Part shown: piece after piece, positions 45,298 to 53,745 of the stretch
How the letters are laid out: each line of letters starts with the position of its first letter
How positions within the stretch are numbered: position 1 is the first letter of the stretch
NCBI RefSeq assembly: GCF_000518805.1
Contig: NZ_KI912499.1
Location: 9,846 to 73,845, forward strand
Reading direction: 5' to 3'
From: Shewanella waksmanii ATCC BAA-643
GTDB lineage: Bacteria > Pseudomonadota > Gammaproteobacteria > Enterobacterales > Shewanellaceae
Length of the DNA stretch: 64,000 bases
The notes under the pieces: generated by a model
Told to the model about the DNA's origin: nothing
Databases searched by the model: none
The model's input: only the letters and a program-made list of their open reading frames with translations
Position numbers and translations under genes: made by a program

Positions 45298-45669
45298 TTA
45301 AGCTTGTGATTTGTTGTAGCACAGCTGCAGCGATACTGAATCGGCAAAGCGCAATGCGTGAGGCTTATCGATTTCAACGCTGGCAAAATCGACCCAGTCA
45401 TGCTCGCTCGTTATCTGCAATACTTGGTCAGTAAGATGTTCAAGTAAAGAAAAGCGATTGTTTTCCACTAAAGCAATGATTTTTTTTGTAATCGTGCGAT
45501 AATTCAGAGCATCATCCATGTTGTCACTATCACGGGCTTTACTGGCACAGTAGTGAATTTGTGCGTTAATAGTGACATCTTGTTTATTGTTTATTTCATC
45601 ATCTTTAATACCGATATAGGTACGTAGGCGCAGGTTTTTTATTCGAATAATGGCGATTTGAGGATTCAT
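45298..45669 (-). CDS. folX: Dihydroneopterin triphosphate 2'-epimerase FolX
   Basis: 123 residues. Close to E. coli FolX: IIRIKNLRLRTYIGIKDDEINNKQDVTIN, DALNYRTITKKI, VENNRFSLLEHLTDQVL and VEIDKPHALRFADSVS. The conserved E and K of the pterin-binding pocket are present. It epimerises dihydroneopterin triphosphate to dihydromonapterin triphosphate. Upstream of yfcH on the same strand with a 154-bp gap. Slightly AT-rich spacing suggests a shared transcript is possible. Confidence 0.93.
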   Translation of the reverse strand: MNPQIAIIRIKNLRLRTYIGIKDDEINNKQDVTINAQIHYCASKARDSDNMDDALNYRTITKKIIALVENNRFSLLEHLTDQVLQITSEHDWVDFASVEIDKPHALRFADSVSLQLCYNKSQA

Positions 45670-45744
45670 AAGCTCATGTTTTTAGTCGTTAACATATTTG
45701 TAGCCTATCAACTATAAGGTAATTCTAGAAGGACTTTTATTAAT

Positions 45745-46833
45745 ATGGGTCGGTTTGAGAATCAAGGCGTGGCTTACAAGGGTTTCGCGATAATGGCGTT
45801 TCTCGTCGTTATTCTTGCAGGAATTAAGGCCGCAAGTCCGATTGTAGTGCCATTTGTGCTATCAGCATTTATAGCGGTGATTTGTAACCCGGTTATCGAT
45901 TGGTTAGCCCGTTATCGGGTACCGCGTGGTTTGGCCATAATGGTATTAATGGTGTTCATTGTATTGATGGGTCTGTGGCTTGCATCCATTGTCGGAAGCT
46001 CCATCAACGAATTTAGTCAACAATTGCCACATTATCGTGATCAGTTGGTGCAGCAGTTCTCTTGGGTTATCGATAAGCTGCAAGCTTTCAACATCACCGT
46101 CTCTCGAGATCAGTTACTGGCCTATTTTGATCCGGGTATTGCTTTGTCCATGACCACCAACATGCTCTCTAGCGTTGGTGGCGTGATGGCTAACCTGTTT
46201 CTAATTATTTTGACCGTCGTTTTCATGTTGTTTGAAGCACAAACTTTACCGAAAAAACTACACTTTGCTCTCGATGACCCCGACATGCGTCTCAAGCAAA
46301 TTGACAAGTTTTTGCACTCAGTTAATCAGTATATGGTGATCAAAACGCTGGTGAGCATGGGGACGGGTCTGATTGTCGGTATTGGTCTTGCGATTATTGG
46401 TGTCGACTATGCTTTGCTATGGGGCGTAGTGGCCTTCCTATTTAACTATATTCCTAATATCGGTTCTGTTATTGCCGCCATCCCTTCAGTGTTATTGGCC
46501 TTTATCCAAATTGGCCCAGGGGCTGCTGGGATGACAGCGTTGCTGTATCTTGGGACTAACATGGTGATGGGTAACGTTATAGAGCCGCGTTATATGGGCC
46601 GAGGCCTAGGCTTGTCGACCTTAGTGGTGTTTTTATCATTAATCTTTTGGGGCTGGCTATTGGGCTCGGTGGGCATGCTGTTGTCTGTGCCGCTGACCAT
46701 GATTGTTAAAATCGCCCTAGAGTCGAGCCAGAGTGGCGGATGGTTAGCGATATTATTAGCTGACGATGTAAGCTCGCCAAGCGGACAACAAGCGGCAAGT
46801 GATGACATTGAGGCAGAGACGCCGCGCGATTAA
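45745..46833 (+). CDS. AI-2E family (PerM/TqsA-type) membrane transporter
   Basis: 362 residues with eight or so membrane segments in the typical pattern (two N-terminal pairs, a periplasmic or cytosolic helical domain about 90-150, then several C-terminal segments). The motif region FNYIPNIGSVIAAIPSVLLAF and GNVIEPRYMGRGLGLSTLVVFLSLIFWGWLLG is conserved in this family. E. coli TqsA exports autoinducer-2; others have different roles, so the substrate stays open. AAGGA precedes ATG 45745. The C-terminus is acidic and polar. Confidence 0.85.
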   Translation: MGRFENQGVAYKGFAIMAFLVVILAGIKAASPIVVPFVLSAFIAVICNPVIDWLARYRVPRGLAIMVLMVFIVLMGLWLASIVGSSINEFSQQLPHYRDQLVQQFSWVIDKLQAFNITVSRDQLLAYFDPGIALSMTTNMLSSVGGVMANLFLIILTVVFMLFEAQTLPKKLHFALDDPDMRLKQIDKFLHSVNQYMVIKTLVSMGTGLIVGIGLAIIGVDYALLWGVVAFLFNYIPNIGSVIAAIPSVLLAFIQIGPGAAGMTALLYLGTNMVMGNVIEPRYMGRGLGLSTLVVFLSLIFWGWLLGSVGMLLSVPLTMIVKIALESSQSGGWLAILLADDVSSPSGQQAASDDIEAETPRD

Positions 46834-46865
46834 TCAACAATATTTATTGGACTATTTTTACTATC

Positions 46866-47768
46866 ATGCAGTTATTTTTAGAAGCCGTATCAAAGGTTGA
46901 ATTTGGTCAACAGGTTGAACGGCTATTTCATGGCCGAGGATGTTGTTATCCAGGTAGTGAGCACATTAACTTAGACTTTTTCCCTCCTGTGGTGTTGTTA
47001 ACCAGTTTTAAGGAGCTTGATGAACAAGCGCTAGAGCAAGCTCATAGTGCCATTAAGCAGCGCTGGCAGGCTGTCGAAAGTCAGGCACCATTGAACTTGG
47101 TGTATCAGTTTCGTAAGGGCGGCCAGACCCACACAGAAATTATGGAAGGGCAGGTAAGCGACCCGCATGTGGTGGTAGAGGATGAAGCTAAGTATCAAGT
47201 TCATTTAATGCGCGGCCAGAACCATGGTTTGTTTTTGGATATGCGTAATGGTCGCCAGTGGGTAAAACAGCATAGTGCGGGTAAAAAAGTGCTCAATTTA
47301 TTTGCTTATACCTGCGGATTTTCTGTGGTAGCGATGCAAGGTGATGCAGACAGTGTGGTTAATATCGATATGAGCAAAGGCGCGCTTAGTATCGGTAAGC
47401 AAAATCATTTACTTAATGGCTTTGCTGATCAAGTGAGATACCTTGGCCATGATATTTTCAAGTCATGGGGTAAATTAACTAAGCTAGGCCCCTATGATCT
47501 GATTATTGCTGATCCCCCAAGTAATCAACGGGGCAGCTTTGTTGCCACTAAAGATTATGCGCGATTACTAAAGCGTTTACCGACACTGTTAGCTGAAGAG
47601 GGGGAAGTGCTACTGTGCTTGAACGCGCCAGAATTGGGTATTGAATTCTTGAAAGCGCAGGTTGCAGAGAACAGCCCCACCTTGACCTTTGTTGAGCAAA
47701 TAGCTAATCCGGCTATTTTTAAGGATGTTGACCCCGATAAAGCGTTAAAAGTACTGCGCTACCGTTAA
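46866..47768 (+). CDS. Class I SAM-dependent methyltransferase, RlmI/RlmK-like
   Basis: 300 residues. A short N-terminal domain (1-110), then a Rossmann methyltransferase: SAM loop VLNLFAYTCGFSVVAMQ (about 141-157), acidic loop NIDMSKGAL, and catalytic DPPSNQRG (motif IV, about 216-223). This combination is found in rRNA m5C/m2G methyltransferases. Which nucleotide it modifies cannot be told. It starts 32 bp after the AI-2E-type gene, so the two are probably co-transcribed, and a terminator follows. Confidence 0.83.
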   Translation: MQLFLEAVSKVEFGQQVERLFHGRGCCYPGSEHINLDFFPPVVLLTSFKELDEQALEQAHSAIKQRWQAVESQAPLNLVYQFRKGGQTHTEIMEGQVSDPHVVVEDEAKYQVHLMRGQNHGLFLDMRNGRQWVKQHSAGKKVLNLFAYTCGFSVVAMQGDADSVVNIDMSKGALSIGKQNHLLNGFADQVRYLGHDIFKSWGKLTKLGPYDLIIADPPSNQRGSFVATKDYARLLKRLPTLLAEEGEVLLCLNAPELGIEFLKAQVAENSPTLTFVEQIANPAIFKDVDPDKALKVLRYR

Positions 47769-47843
47769 CTCAACAAATCTTGCGGGCAACAGAACCGTTG
47801 TTCGTTCTGTGACGGTATTAGACATTGTTTGCATAAGTACAAC

Positions 47844-47871
47844 ATAGCCCAGCTACGCTGGGCTATTTTTT
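47844..47871 (+). terminator. Terminator after the methyltransferase gene
   Basis: ATAGCCCAGC-tac-GCTGGGCTAT with a T-run of six. Confidence 0.92.
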
Positions 47872-47931
47872 GTGTTGATAGTGCTACCACTGCCCAATAG
47901 CGCTAACGGTGACAATTTTACTGCGCCCAAT

Positions 47932-48156
47932 TCAATAGCCCAAACGGTCACTCAATGAAGAGTGGCCGTGTGATTCGATAACCTTGGCGATGGATAATTG
48001 ATCGGGGCGCCGGATTGCAGCCGTGGCCGTTAATAGTTGACCTTGTACATCAAAAGGAATATTCATTTTGTCCATAAATAGTTGTACTTGTAAGTCGTCT
48101 CCTTCAGCTAACAGATCGACTAACACACCTGCCTCATATTCAATTAGTTCGTTCAT
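47932..48156 (-). CDS. Small acidic protein of unknown function (74 aa)
   Basis: ATG 48156 has a good GAGGT site 8 bp upstream. Sequence features: MNELIEYEAGVLVDLLAEGDD, then VQLFMDKMNIPFDVQGQLLTATAAIRRPDQ and a polar tail. No signal peptide, membrane segment or recognised domain. Net acidic; probably cytoplasmic. Convergent with the preceding transcript, which ends at a terminator. Called as a gene on ribosome binding site, codon pattern and lack of any competing frame. Confidence 0.6.
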   Translation of the reverse strand: MNELIEYEAGVLVDLLAEGDDLQVQLFMDKMNIPFDVQGQLLTATAAIRRPDQLSIAKVIESHGHSSLSDRLGY

Positions 48157-48627
48157 TGTTACACCTCACTAATGCAGAAAACTCAGCCGCTTCAATTGGC
48201 TTTCCCCTGTGGCGCACCCGATGATTGCTGCGGTTGATAAGTTGTGGGTCACAAGCTAGGCAGTTTACTGTCGCTATTGATGCATCACAGACACTGCCGA
48301 TTACTTGAACTGTGTATTAAGTGTTGTTGTGATTTTGCTGCAAAGGTAGATTTTTATGTTGTAAGTAGTGATGCTTTTATCATCAAAATGGATAAAAAAC
48401 TGAAAGTCTTTCATGTTGAGTTACTTTTTTGCGGGTTGTTTAACCAATAAACACCTTTAAAACCTTTTGAATGAAACTTTTTTGAAAGTTTTCTGTAAGT
48501 TTTGGTTTTGAAGTAGTATACTGCGGGTAAGAATTTTGCTGGTTTGGCATAGATTCTAATAATGGCAAAAATGCAGACCTAAATAACAAGCATGCCTCGT
48601 ACCCTACTATTTAAATTTGGAGTTGTT
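48157..48627. other. Intergenic region upstream of the 32-residue gene
   Basis: About 470 bp. A promoter for the small gene is expected near the TATACT at 48517-48522, but its -35 box is not obvious (TTGAAA at 48482 is 29 bp away, too far). A 68-codon frame at 48244-48450 is not supported by a ribosome binding site. Confidence 0.4.
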
Positions 48628-48726
48628 ATGGAATTTCGTGAATACGAAAACGCATATTATCAGGTACAAGATGACGTGATTGAATCTTTGCCGGTAGAAA
48701 AGGACGAAGAAGCGTTTTTGGATTAA
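48628..48726 (+). CDS. Very small acidic protein (32 aa)
   Basis: ATG 48628 is preceded by TTTGGAGTTGTT, a good Shine-Dalgarno at 7 bp. The product begins MEFREYENAYYQVQDDV and ends EKDEEAFLD: acidic, aromatic-rich, no membrane segment. It has its own upstream TATACT and its own terminator 58 bp after the stop, so it looks like an independent unit. Between stop and terminator there is a further GAGG..CCTC stem with an inner GCGC/GCGC pair (about 48749-48780). It might be a leader peptide or a dual-function small RNA, which is inference. Confidence 0.6.
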   Translation: MEFREYENAYYQVQDDVIESLPVEKDEEAFLD

Positions 48727-48783
48727 AGGAAGCTAAACAGCACATCTGAGGCGGAGCGCTGAATGCGCTAACAAGACCTCAAT

Positions 48784-48816
48784 AAAAAATAGCAATCAAT
48801 TGATTGCTATTTTTTT
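48784..48816. terminator. Terminator after the 32-residue gene
   Basis: A near-perfect palindrome AAAAAATAGCAATCA-at-TGATTGCTATTTTTT. It has A- and T-runs on both flanks, so it can also serve the convergent lipoprotein gene. Confidence 0.9.
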
Positions 48817-48848
48817 GCCTGTTTTTTGAGATCATTAGTAGAGCTCAA

Positions 48849-49280
48849 TCAGTTGAGGTTGCCTTTCTCTGGCAATACTTCAACGATGACCCAACTTTTC
48901 TTGTGCTTATGCAAGCGCAATGTGCGGTCATCAATCCAGGGACTACCGCCACGCAACCCGGTCATTTTGACAATAACCGTGACATCGTCGGTAAACTTGC
49001 GAAAGAAATCAATATTGATCTCCTCAATCTCCATGGTGACATCGGTCATAGATAAATTGAGCACGTGGCGTTGCACAGCTGAGGCAATGTAGTAATGTCC
49101 GAGTATTTTTTGCATCGGCTCACTGACATACTGTTTTGCTTTTTCTACATCTCTATCAATATAGATAGCTTGAAAGAACCCTAGGGAGACTTGTTCTGGT
49201 GTTAACGGCTTTTGGCCCATTTCTGAGTCTGGGCTACATGCACTAACTAAGAGTAAAACCAGCAAGAGTAGCTTTTTCAT
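48849..49280 (-). CDS. Small lipoprotein of unknown function (143 aa)
   Basis: Signal peptide and lipobox VSAC (Cys15), next residue Ser, so outer-membrane sorting is expected. The body (LTPEQVSLGFFQAIYIDRDVEKAKQYVSEPMQKIL ... TVIVKMTGLRGGSPWIDDRTLRLHKHKKSWVIVEV) resembles the NTF2-like/DUF4878 fold of small lipoproteins by pattern only. Function unknown. Ends near a shared terminator with the 32-residue gene. Confidence 0.72.
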   Translation of the reverse strand: MKKLLLLVLLLVSACSPDSEMGQKPLTPEQVSLGFFQAIYIDRDVEKAKQYVSEPMQKILGHYYIASAVQRHVLNLSMTDVTMEIEEINIDFFRKFTDDVTVIVKMTGLRGGSPWIDDRTLRLHKHKKSWVIVEVLPEKGNLN

Positions 49281-49464
49281 TTTGTTAAGTGAGACTTCCT
49301 GTACACATGGTAAAAGCAGCTTAACTGAGATTGTGGCTTATTGGTAGCTCGTTCGTTCAATCACGGGTTAGGCGCGGAATTTGGGTATAAATGCAGCACT
49401 TGAATCGCTAAGGCTTGACGTATTGGCTTTGATCCGTCATATCTTAATGAATAACTGATGACGG

Positions 49465-49488
49465 TTATCCACAGAATCTGGGGATAAC
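49465..49488. promoter_or_regulatory. Pair of inverted DnaA boxes
   Basis: TTATCCACA (49465-49473) is the exact consensus DnaA box. TTATCCCCA on the other strand (49480-49488) is a one-mismatch copy, 6 bp apart and facing it. It is about 185 bp upstream of the lipoprotein start. A replication origin is not suggested (no AT-rich unwinding region or box cluster); a DnaA-responsive promoter or titration site is possible. Confidence 0.5.
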
Positions 49489-49623
49489 TATGTTGAAGAC
49501 TAGATGCATAACTTATAAGTGGCTGATGTTGCTTTATAAATTTTGCTGGTTAAAAATTGACGCATTGTGAGTTTTTAAGCTTTAAAGTGTCAGTCAGTTG
49601 CCGATCGTTGATCGATCGCCCAT

Positions 49624-49657
49624 AAAAAAGCCTGTCGTTGATGACAGGCTTTTTTTG
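49624..49657. terminator. Terminator after pta
   Basis: AAAAAAGCCTGTC-gttgat-GACAGGCTTTTTTT: stem with T-runs on both strands, 12 bp after the pta stop on the minus strand. Confidence 0.9.
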
Positions 49658-49669
49658 TGGCTATTGGGG

Positions 49670-51811
49670 CTACTTACCTTGAGATGCTTGGATAGCAGTC
49701 AGGGCGATGGTGTAAACAATATCATCGACCAATGCGCCGCGTGATAAGTCATTGACCGGTTTGCGCATACCTTGCAGCATTGGACCGATAGAGATCAGAT
49801 CAGCGCTACGCTGTACAGCCTTATAGGTGGTATTACCGGTATTCAAGTCTGGGAATACAAATACCGTTGCTTGACCAGCTACGGGGCTATTAGGCGCTTT
49901 AGATTGGGCTACGTTTGGCATAACAGCCGCATCATATTGCAGTGGACCATCAATCACGAGATCTGGACGCTTCTCTTTGGCAATACGGGTCGCTTCACGT
50001 ACTTTATCAACATCAGATCCTGTACCAGAGCTACCAGTAGAGTAACTGATCATTGCCACTCGAGGTTCGATGCCAAAAGCCGCAGCCGACTCAGCCGATT
50101 GAATGGCAATATCGGCTAACTGTTCCGCGTTGGGATCGGGGTTAATAGCGCAATCACCATAAACCAATACTTGATCAGGCATCAACATAAAGAAGATAGA
50201 AGATACCAGACTTGAACCCGGTGCGGTTTTGATTAACTGCAGTGGCGGGCGAATAGTATTAGCTGTGGTATTGACCGCACCGGAAACGATACCGTCGACC
50301 TCTTCTTGCGCTAGCATCATAGTGCCGAGCACCATGTTATCTTCGAGTTGTTCGCGGGCAACAACCTCCGTTAAACCTTTGTGGCGGCGCAAATCAACCA
50401 TAGGCGCGACATAACGCTCGCGTGCGGCTTCCGGCTCGACGATTTCAACCCCTTCACCTAGCGAAACGCCTTGTTGGTCGGCGATACGTAATATCTCATC
50501 GCGATTACCTAGTAACACACATTTGGCAATACCACGCTCAGCACAAATCGCTGCGGCTTCAATCGTGCGTGGTTCATCGCCTTCAGGCAGTACCACGGTC
50601 TTTCTCGCAGCTCTAGCTAATTCAGTGAGCTTATAACGGAAGGCAGGTGGTGACAGGCGATGTTCGCGCGGCGAGTCTTTAGTGATGCTTTCAACCCAAT
50701 TTTGGTCGATATGGCTGGCAACGTATTCTTGCACCTCTTCAATGCGAACCGCATCATCGACCGGTACTTCATGGTCAAATCGTTGGATATTAAGTGAGGT
50801 TTGCCAGGTATTGGTGTCGATCAAAAATACCGGTAGGCCGGTATCGAAAGCTTGTGCACATAACGCCATGATCTCAGGTTCTGGCTCATAGCTACCCGTG
50901 AGTAGCAGTGCGCCAACTTTTACGCCGTTCATGGCAGCAAGACAAGCGGCGACAATCACGTCTGAGCGATCGCCAGAGGTGACCAACAATGAGTCAGTAT
51001 TAATATGGGTAACCATATTGGGAATACTGCGGGCACAGAAGGTGACTTTGCGCAGGCGACGTGTGTTCATCTCGCCGGCATTGATAATGCGTGCACGTAA
51101 ATGCTTGGCTAAATCGGAGGCACGCGGTGCAACCAAGTCTAAATTGTATGGCACACTACCTAAAATGCGTAGCGGGCTTTTGCCAGGTAGCTGGAACATG
51201 TGCGCCGCATCAGAGCGTTGAATGTCCTGATGGTCAAAGACTTCTGACAAATCCGGTCTTGCACGGCCTTCATTATCGACCGGGGCGCCAATCTTATTAA
51301 CGATAGCACCGATTAATCGTTTATTTTTGTTCCCGCCCCAGCTGTTGTGAGCAATCTCTAAACGATGCATTAATGCCGTTGCGGTTTCGTTACCTGGAGT
51401 GGCCACAAAAATGATGTCAGCGTCAAGAGCCTTGGCCACTTGGTAGTTGATATCGTCTGAGAAAGGGTGGTTGCGAGTCTGCACCAGCCCTTCTACGATC
51501 AATGTCTCTGATGGGCTAGCTTGTTCAGTTGCGCGGGCAATAATCTGCTCCATCAGCACATCTGTTTGGTCGGCGCGGATCAGGTTTTCAGCATGGGCCA
51601 TATCAAAAGGCTCTAGCGGATTGACCGTTGGCGATTTACTTAAAATAGTGGTGGAACGCTCCGGACCGGTATCGGTAGGTCTGAGCTGAGCAATCGGTTT
51701 AAAAAAACGAACTTTAACACCATGGCGCTCAAGTGCACGCACCATACCTAAACTGATTGAAGTTAACCCCACACCGGTACCAATGGGGATTAGCATGATA
51801 TTACGAGACAT
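49670..51811 (-). CDS. pta: Phosphate acetyltransferase Pta
   Basis: 713 residues, the long enterobacterial type. An N-terminal P-loop/DRTGG-like domain (IPIGTGVGLTSISLGMVRAL, about 7-26; then DRTGG-like region 200-380) and a C-terminal catalytic domain with VVLPEGDEPRTIEAA, GTMMLAQEEVDGIVSGAVNTTANTIRPPLQ and DGPLQYDAAVMPNVA. It converts acetyl-CoA and phosphate to acetyl-phosphate and CoA. It lies downstream of ackA on the same strand with a 94-bp gap; together they form the acetate-producing pathway. Confidence 0.96.
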   Translation of the reverse strand: MSRNIMLIPIGTGVGLTSISLGMVRALERHGVKVRFFKPIAQLRPTDTGPERSTTILSKSPTVNPLEPFDMAHAENLIRADQTDVLMEQIIARATEQASPSETLIVEGLVQTRNHPFSDDINYQVAKALDADIIFVATPGNETATALMHRLEIAHNSWGGNKNKRLIGAIVNKIGAPVDNEGRARPDLSEVFDHQDIQRSDAAHMFQLPGKSPLRILGSVPYNLDLVAPRASDLAKHLRARIINAGEMNTRRLRKVTFCARSIPNMVTHINTDSLLVTSGDRSDVIVAACLAAMNGVKVGALLLTGSYEPEPEIMALCAQAFDTGLPVFLIDTNTWQTSLNIQRFDHEVPVDDAVRIEEVQEYVASHIDQNWVESITKDSPREHRLSPPAFRYKLTELARAARKTVVLPEGDEPRTIEAAAICAERGIAKCVLLGNRDEILRIADQQGVSLGEGVEIVEPEAARERYVAPMVDLRRHKGLTEVVAREQLEDNMVLGTMMLAQEEVDGIVSGAVNTTANTIRPPLQLIKTAPGSSLVSSIFFMLMPDQVLVYGDCAINPDPNAEQLADIAIQSAESAAAFGIEPRVAMISYSTGSSGTGSDVDKVREATRIAKEKRPDLVIDGPLQYDAAVMPNVAQSKAPNSPVAGQATVFVFPDLNTGNTTYKAVQRSADLISIGPMLQGMRKPVNDLSRGALVDDIVYTIALTAIQASQGK

Positions 51812-51861
51812 AAAAACCTCTTAGTGACAATCGACACTCAGCATGGCTGAATGTGGTCAAA

Positions 51862-51883
51862 GGAAGAGCACTCGGTCTCTTCC
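51862..51883. promoter_or_regulatory. Intercistronic hairpin between ackA and pta
   Basis: GGAAGAG-N8-CTCTTCC, 7-bp stem, followed in the minus direction by TTT only. It could lower pta relative to ackA or protect an mRNA end. Confidence 0.4.
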
Positions 51884-51905
51884 ATATTAATCGGATTAAA
51901 CCAAA

Positions 51906-53102
51906 TTACTTTAACACTGCGACAGCATCTTCAGCGATAACCCACTCTTCATTGGTTGGGATAACCATAGCGATAGGGCCATTGTCTGTGGTGATTTGCC
52001 CCTGCTGACCAAAACGTGCCGCAAGGTTGCGTGTTTTATCAACTTCAAAGTTAAAGATAGCCAACGCGTTGAGCACTTTTTCACGGATCACATCTGAGTT
52101 TTCACCTATACCACCGGTAAAGACTAATGCATCTAAACGACCTAACGGCACTGTGTATGATGCAATGTACTTGGCGAGTCGGTAGCAGAAAATTTCGAGC
52201 GCTAGCGTGGCGCCTTTGTGGCCTTTCTCATAGCCTTCTTCAATGCCGCGGCAATCATTGGTGAGCTCAGATATACCCAGTAAGCCACTTTGCTTGTTCA
52301 TTAAGTCGTTGACCTCTTTGAGGGTGTAGCCTAAGCGGTCAACTAAATGGTAGATAATCGATGGGTCTAAGTCGCCGCAACGTGTTCCCATGACTAAACC
52401 TTCTAAGGGGGTTAACCCCATAGAAGTATCAACACTTTTACCACCTTTAATCGCGGTCACAGAGGCGCCATTGCCCAAGTGAGCACAAATTACATTACTC
52501 TGCTCAAGTGGTTTATTTAAGGCTTTAGCGGCTTCACGGCTCACAAACAGATGGCTGGTACCGTGCATGCCATAGCGGCGGATACCATGCTCGCGATAAA
52601 ACTTGTAGGGCAAGGCGTATACATAGGCTTCTTGTGGCATGGTTTGGTGGAATGCTGTGTCGAATACCGCCACCTGTGGCAGGTTAGGAAATGAGGCTTG
52701 CGCGGCGCGGATACCAATCAAGTGCGCGGGGTTGTGCAGCGGTGCCAGTGCGGCGCAGTCTTCTATGCCTTGTATTACAGATTCGTCAATAATCACAGAA
52801 TGGGTGAACTTCTCACCACCATGCACCACACGATGGCCAATGGCTTGGATTTGCTCAGCAATCTCTGGGTGGCTACCCAGTATGTTATTTACTATGTACT
52901 CAACAGCTTCACGGTGAGCCGTATATGCGCCTAAACTAGCATCAGCTTTTTTGCCATCGACTTTCCACTTGATGCGTGAATCTTCAAGCCCAAAGCATTC
53001 AGCGAGGCCGGAGATTTGGTCTTCGCCGGTTGCCGCATCAATAATGGCAAACTTAAGTGAAGAGCTACCACAGTTTAGAACCAGTACCAGTTTGTTTGAC
53101 AT
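51906..53102 (-). CDS. ackA: Acetate kinase AckA
   Basis: 398 residues. N-terminal NCGSSSLKFAIID, substrate-site VVHGGEKFT, FDTAFHQTMP, GMHGTSH and the nucleotide-binding HLGNGASVTAI, then FTGGIGENS near the end. It makes acetate and ATP from acetyl-phosphate. ATG 53102 gives the standard MSNKLVLVLNCGSSS and has AAGG upstream; the open frame extends 36 codons further back without support. Divergent from yfbV as in E. coli. Confidence 0.97.
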   Translation of the reverse strand: MSNKLVLVLNCGSSSLKFAIIDAATGEDQISGLAECFGLEDSRIKWKVDGKKADASLGAYTAHREAVEYIVNNILGSHPEIAEQIQAIGHRVVHGGEKFTHSVIIDESVIQGIEDCAALAPLHNPAHLIGIRAAQASFPNLPQVAVFDTAFHQTMPQEAYVYALPYKFYREHGIRRYGMHGTSHLFVSREAAKALNKPLEQSNVICAHLGNGASVTAIKGGKSVDTSMGLTPLEGLVMGTRCGDLDPSIIYHLVDRLGYTLKEVNDLMNKQSGLLGISELTNDCRGIEEGYEKGHKGATLALEIFCYRLAKYIASYTVPLGRLDALVFTGGIGENSDVIREKVLNALAIFNFEVDKTRNLAARFGQQGQITTDNGPIAMVIPTNEEWVIAEDAVAVLK

Positions 53103-53281
53103 GTTTAAAACCTTATACAAAGTATGAATTTGTGTTGACCTAACCGGTAGCTGTTGCTGCGCTAGCGAAAGCAAACCTGAAGTTAGGTCGTTAATGCTGC
53201 TATACCACATCCCTTTAGCCTTGGGGCTTTACGGCGGATTGTGCTATGGTAAAGGCAGTCTTTTAAAAGTTAGGTGCCGTT

Positions 53282-53725
53282 TTGACCATTAATGTGTTTA
53301 AGACCTTAGGCATGGGTCGTCGTTATATGAAGACTTGGCCTATGGTGCGACAGCTGAGTTTTTATTTTCCTGAATATCGTGTGGTGCGCGCGACGCAATT
53401 GTCATTGCGTTTTATGCCGGTATTGGCATTGTTAGCTGCTGCGAGCCAAATCTATATTCATGGTTGGGCATTTTTGCCTCAAGCTATCACTATTGCGTTA
53501 TTTTTTATCAGTCTACCCATTCAAGGTCTGTTGTGGTTGGGCTGGCGTGCTCAGCACCCACTACCATTAACTCTATTTGATTGGTGCAACCAACTTACAT
53601 CTAAACTCAATACTATGGGGGTATCGAGTAAACCCCTCGGCGCTAAAGCGTGCTACTTCGACATGGCAATTGTGTTAAAAATTGCCTTTGAGCGTCTCGA
53701 TAAAAGCTACTGGGAAGAGCTCTAA
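53282..53725 (+). CDS. yfbV: YfbV family (DUF412) membrane protein
   Basis: 147 residues. A conserved N-terminal amphipathic stretch (MKTWPMVRQLSFYFPEYRVVRATQLSLRFMP), two membrane segments (about 44-62 and 66-86) and C-terminal LKIAFERLDKSYWEEL, all like E. coli YfbV (KTWPLEKRLAPVF ... LKRAFKQLDKTFLDDL). E. coli YfbV helps insulate the Ter macrodomain from the left chromosome arm. Start at TTG 53282, 7 bp after AGGTG; ATG 53312 is the alternative. Divergent from ackA. Confidence 0.87.
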   Translation: MTINVFKTLGMGRRYMKTWPMVRQLSFYFPEYRVVRATQLSLRFMPVLALLAAASQIYIHGWAFLPQAITIALFFISLPIQGLLWLGWRAQHPLPLTLFDWCNQLTSKLNTMGVSSKPLGAKACYFDMAIVLKIAFERLDKSYWEEL

Positions 53726-53745
53726 AAGCACCACGTCAGTCAAGC

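Larger units (their letters stand above)
49281..49669. other. Intergenic region between the lipoprotein gene and pta
   Basis: 389 bp. It contains the lipoprotein promoter, the DnaA-box pair (49465-49488), the partly palindromic CGATCG/TCGATCG cluster near 49602-49619 and the pta terminator. No gene seen. Confidence 0.5.

Noticed and set aside
48244..48450. 68-codon frame upstream of the 32-residue gene
   Set aside because: GTG-type start without Shine-Dalgarno; Cys/His-rich random-looking product; overlaps the probable promoter.
49465..49488. DnaA boxes as a replication origin
   Set aside because: Only two boxes, no AT-rich unwinding element and no origin-linked genes nearby.
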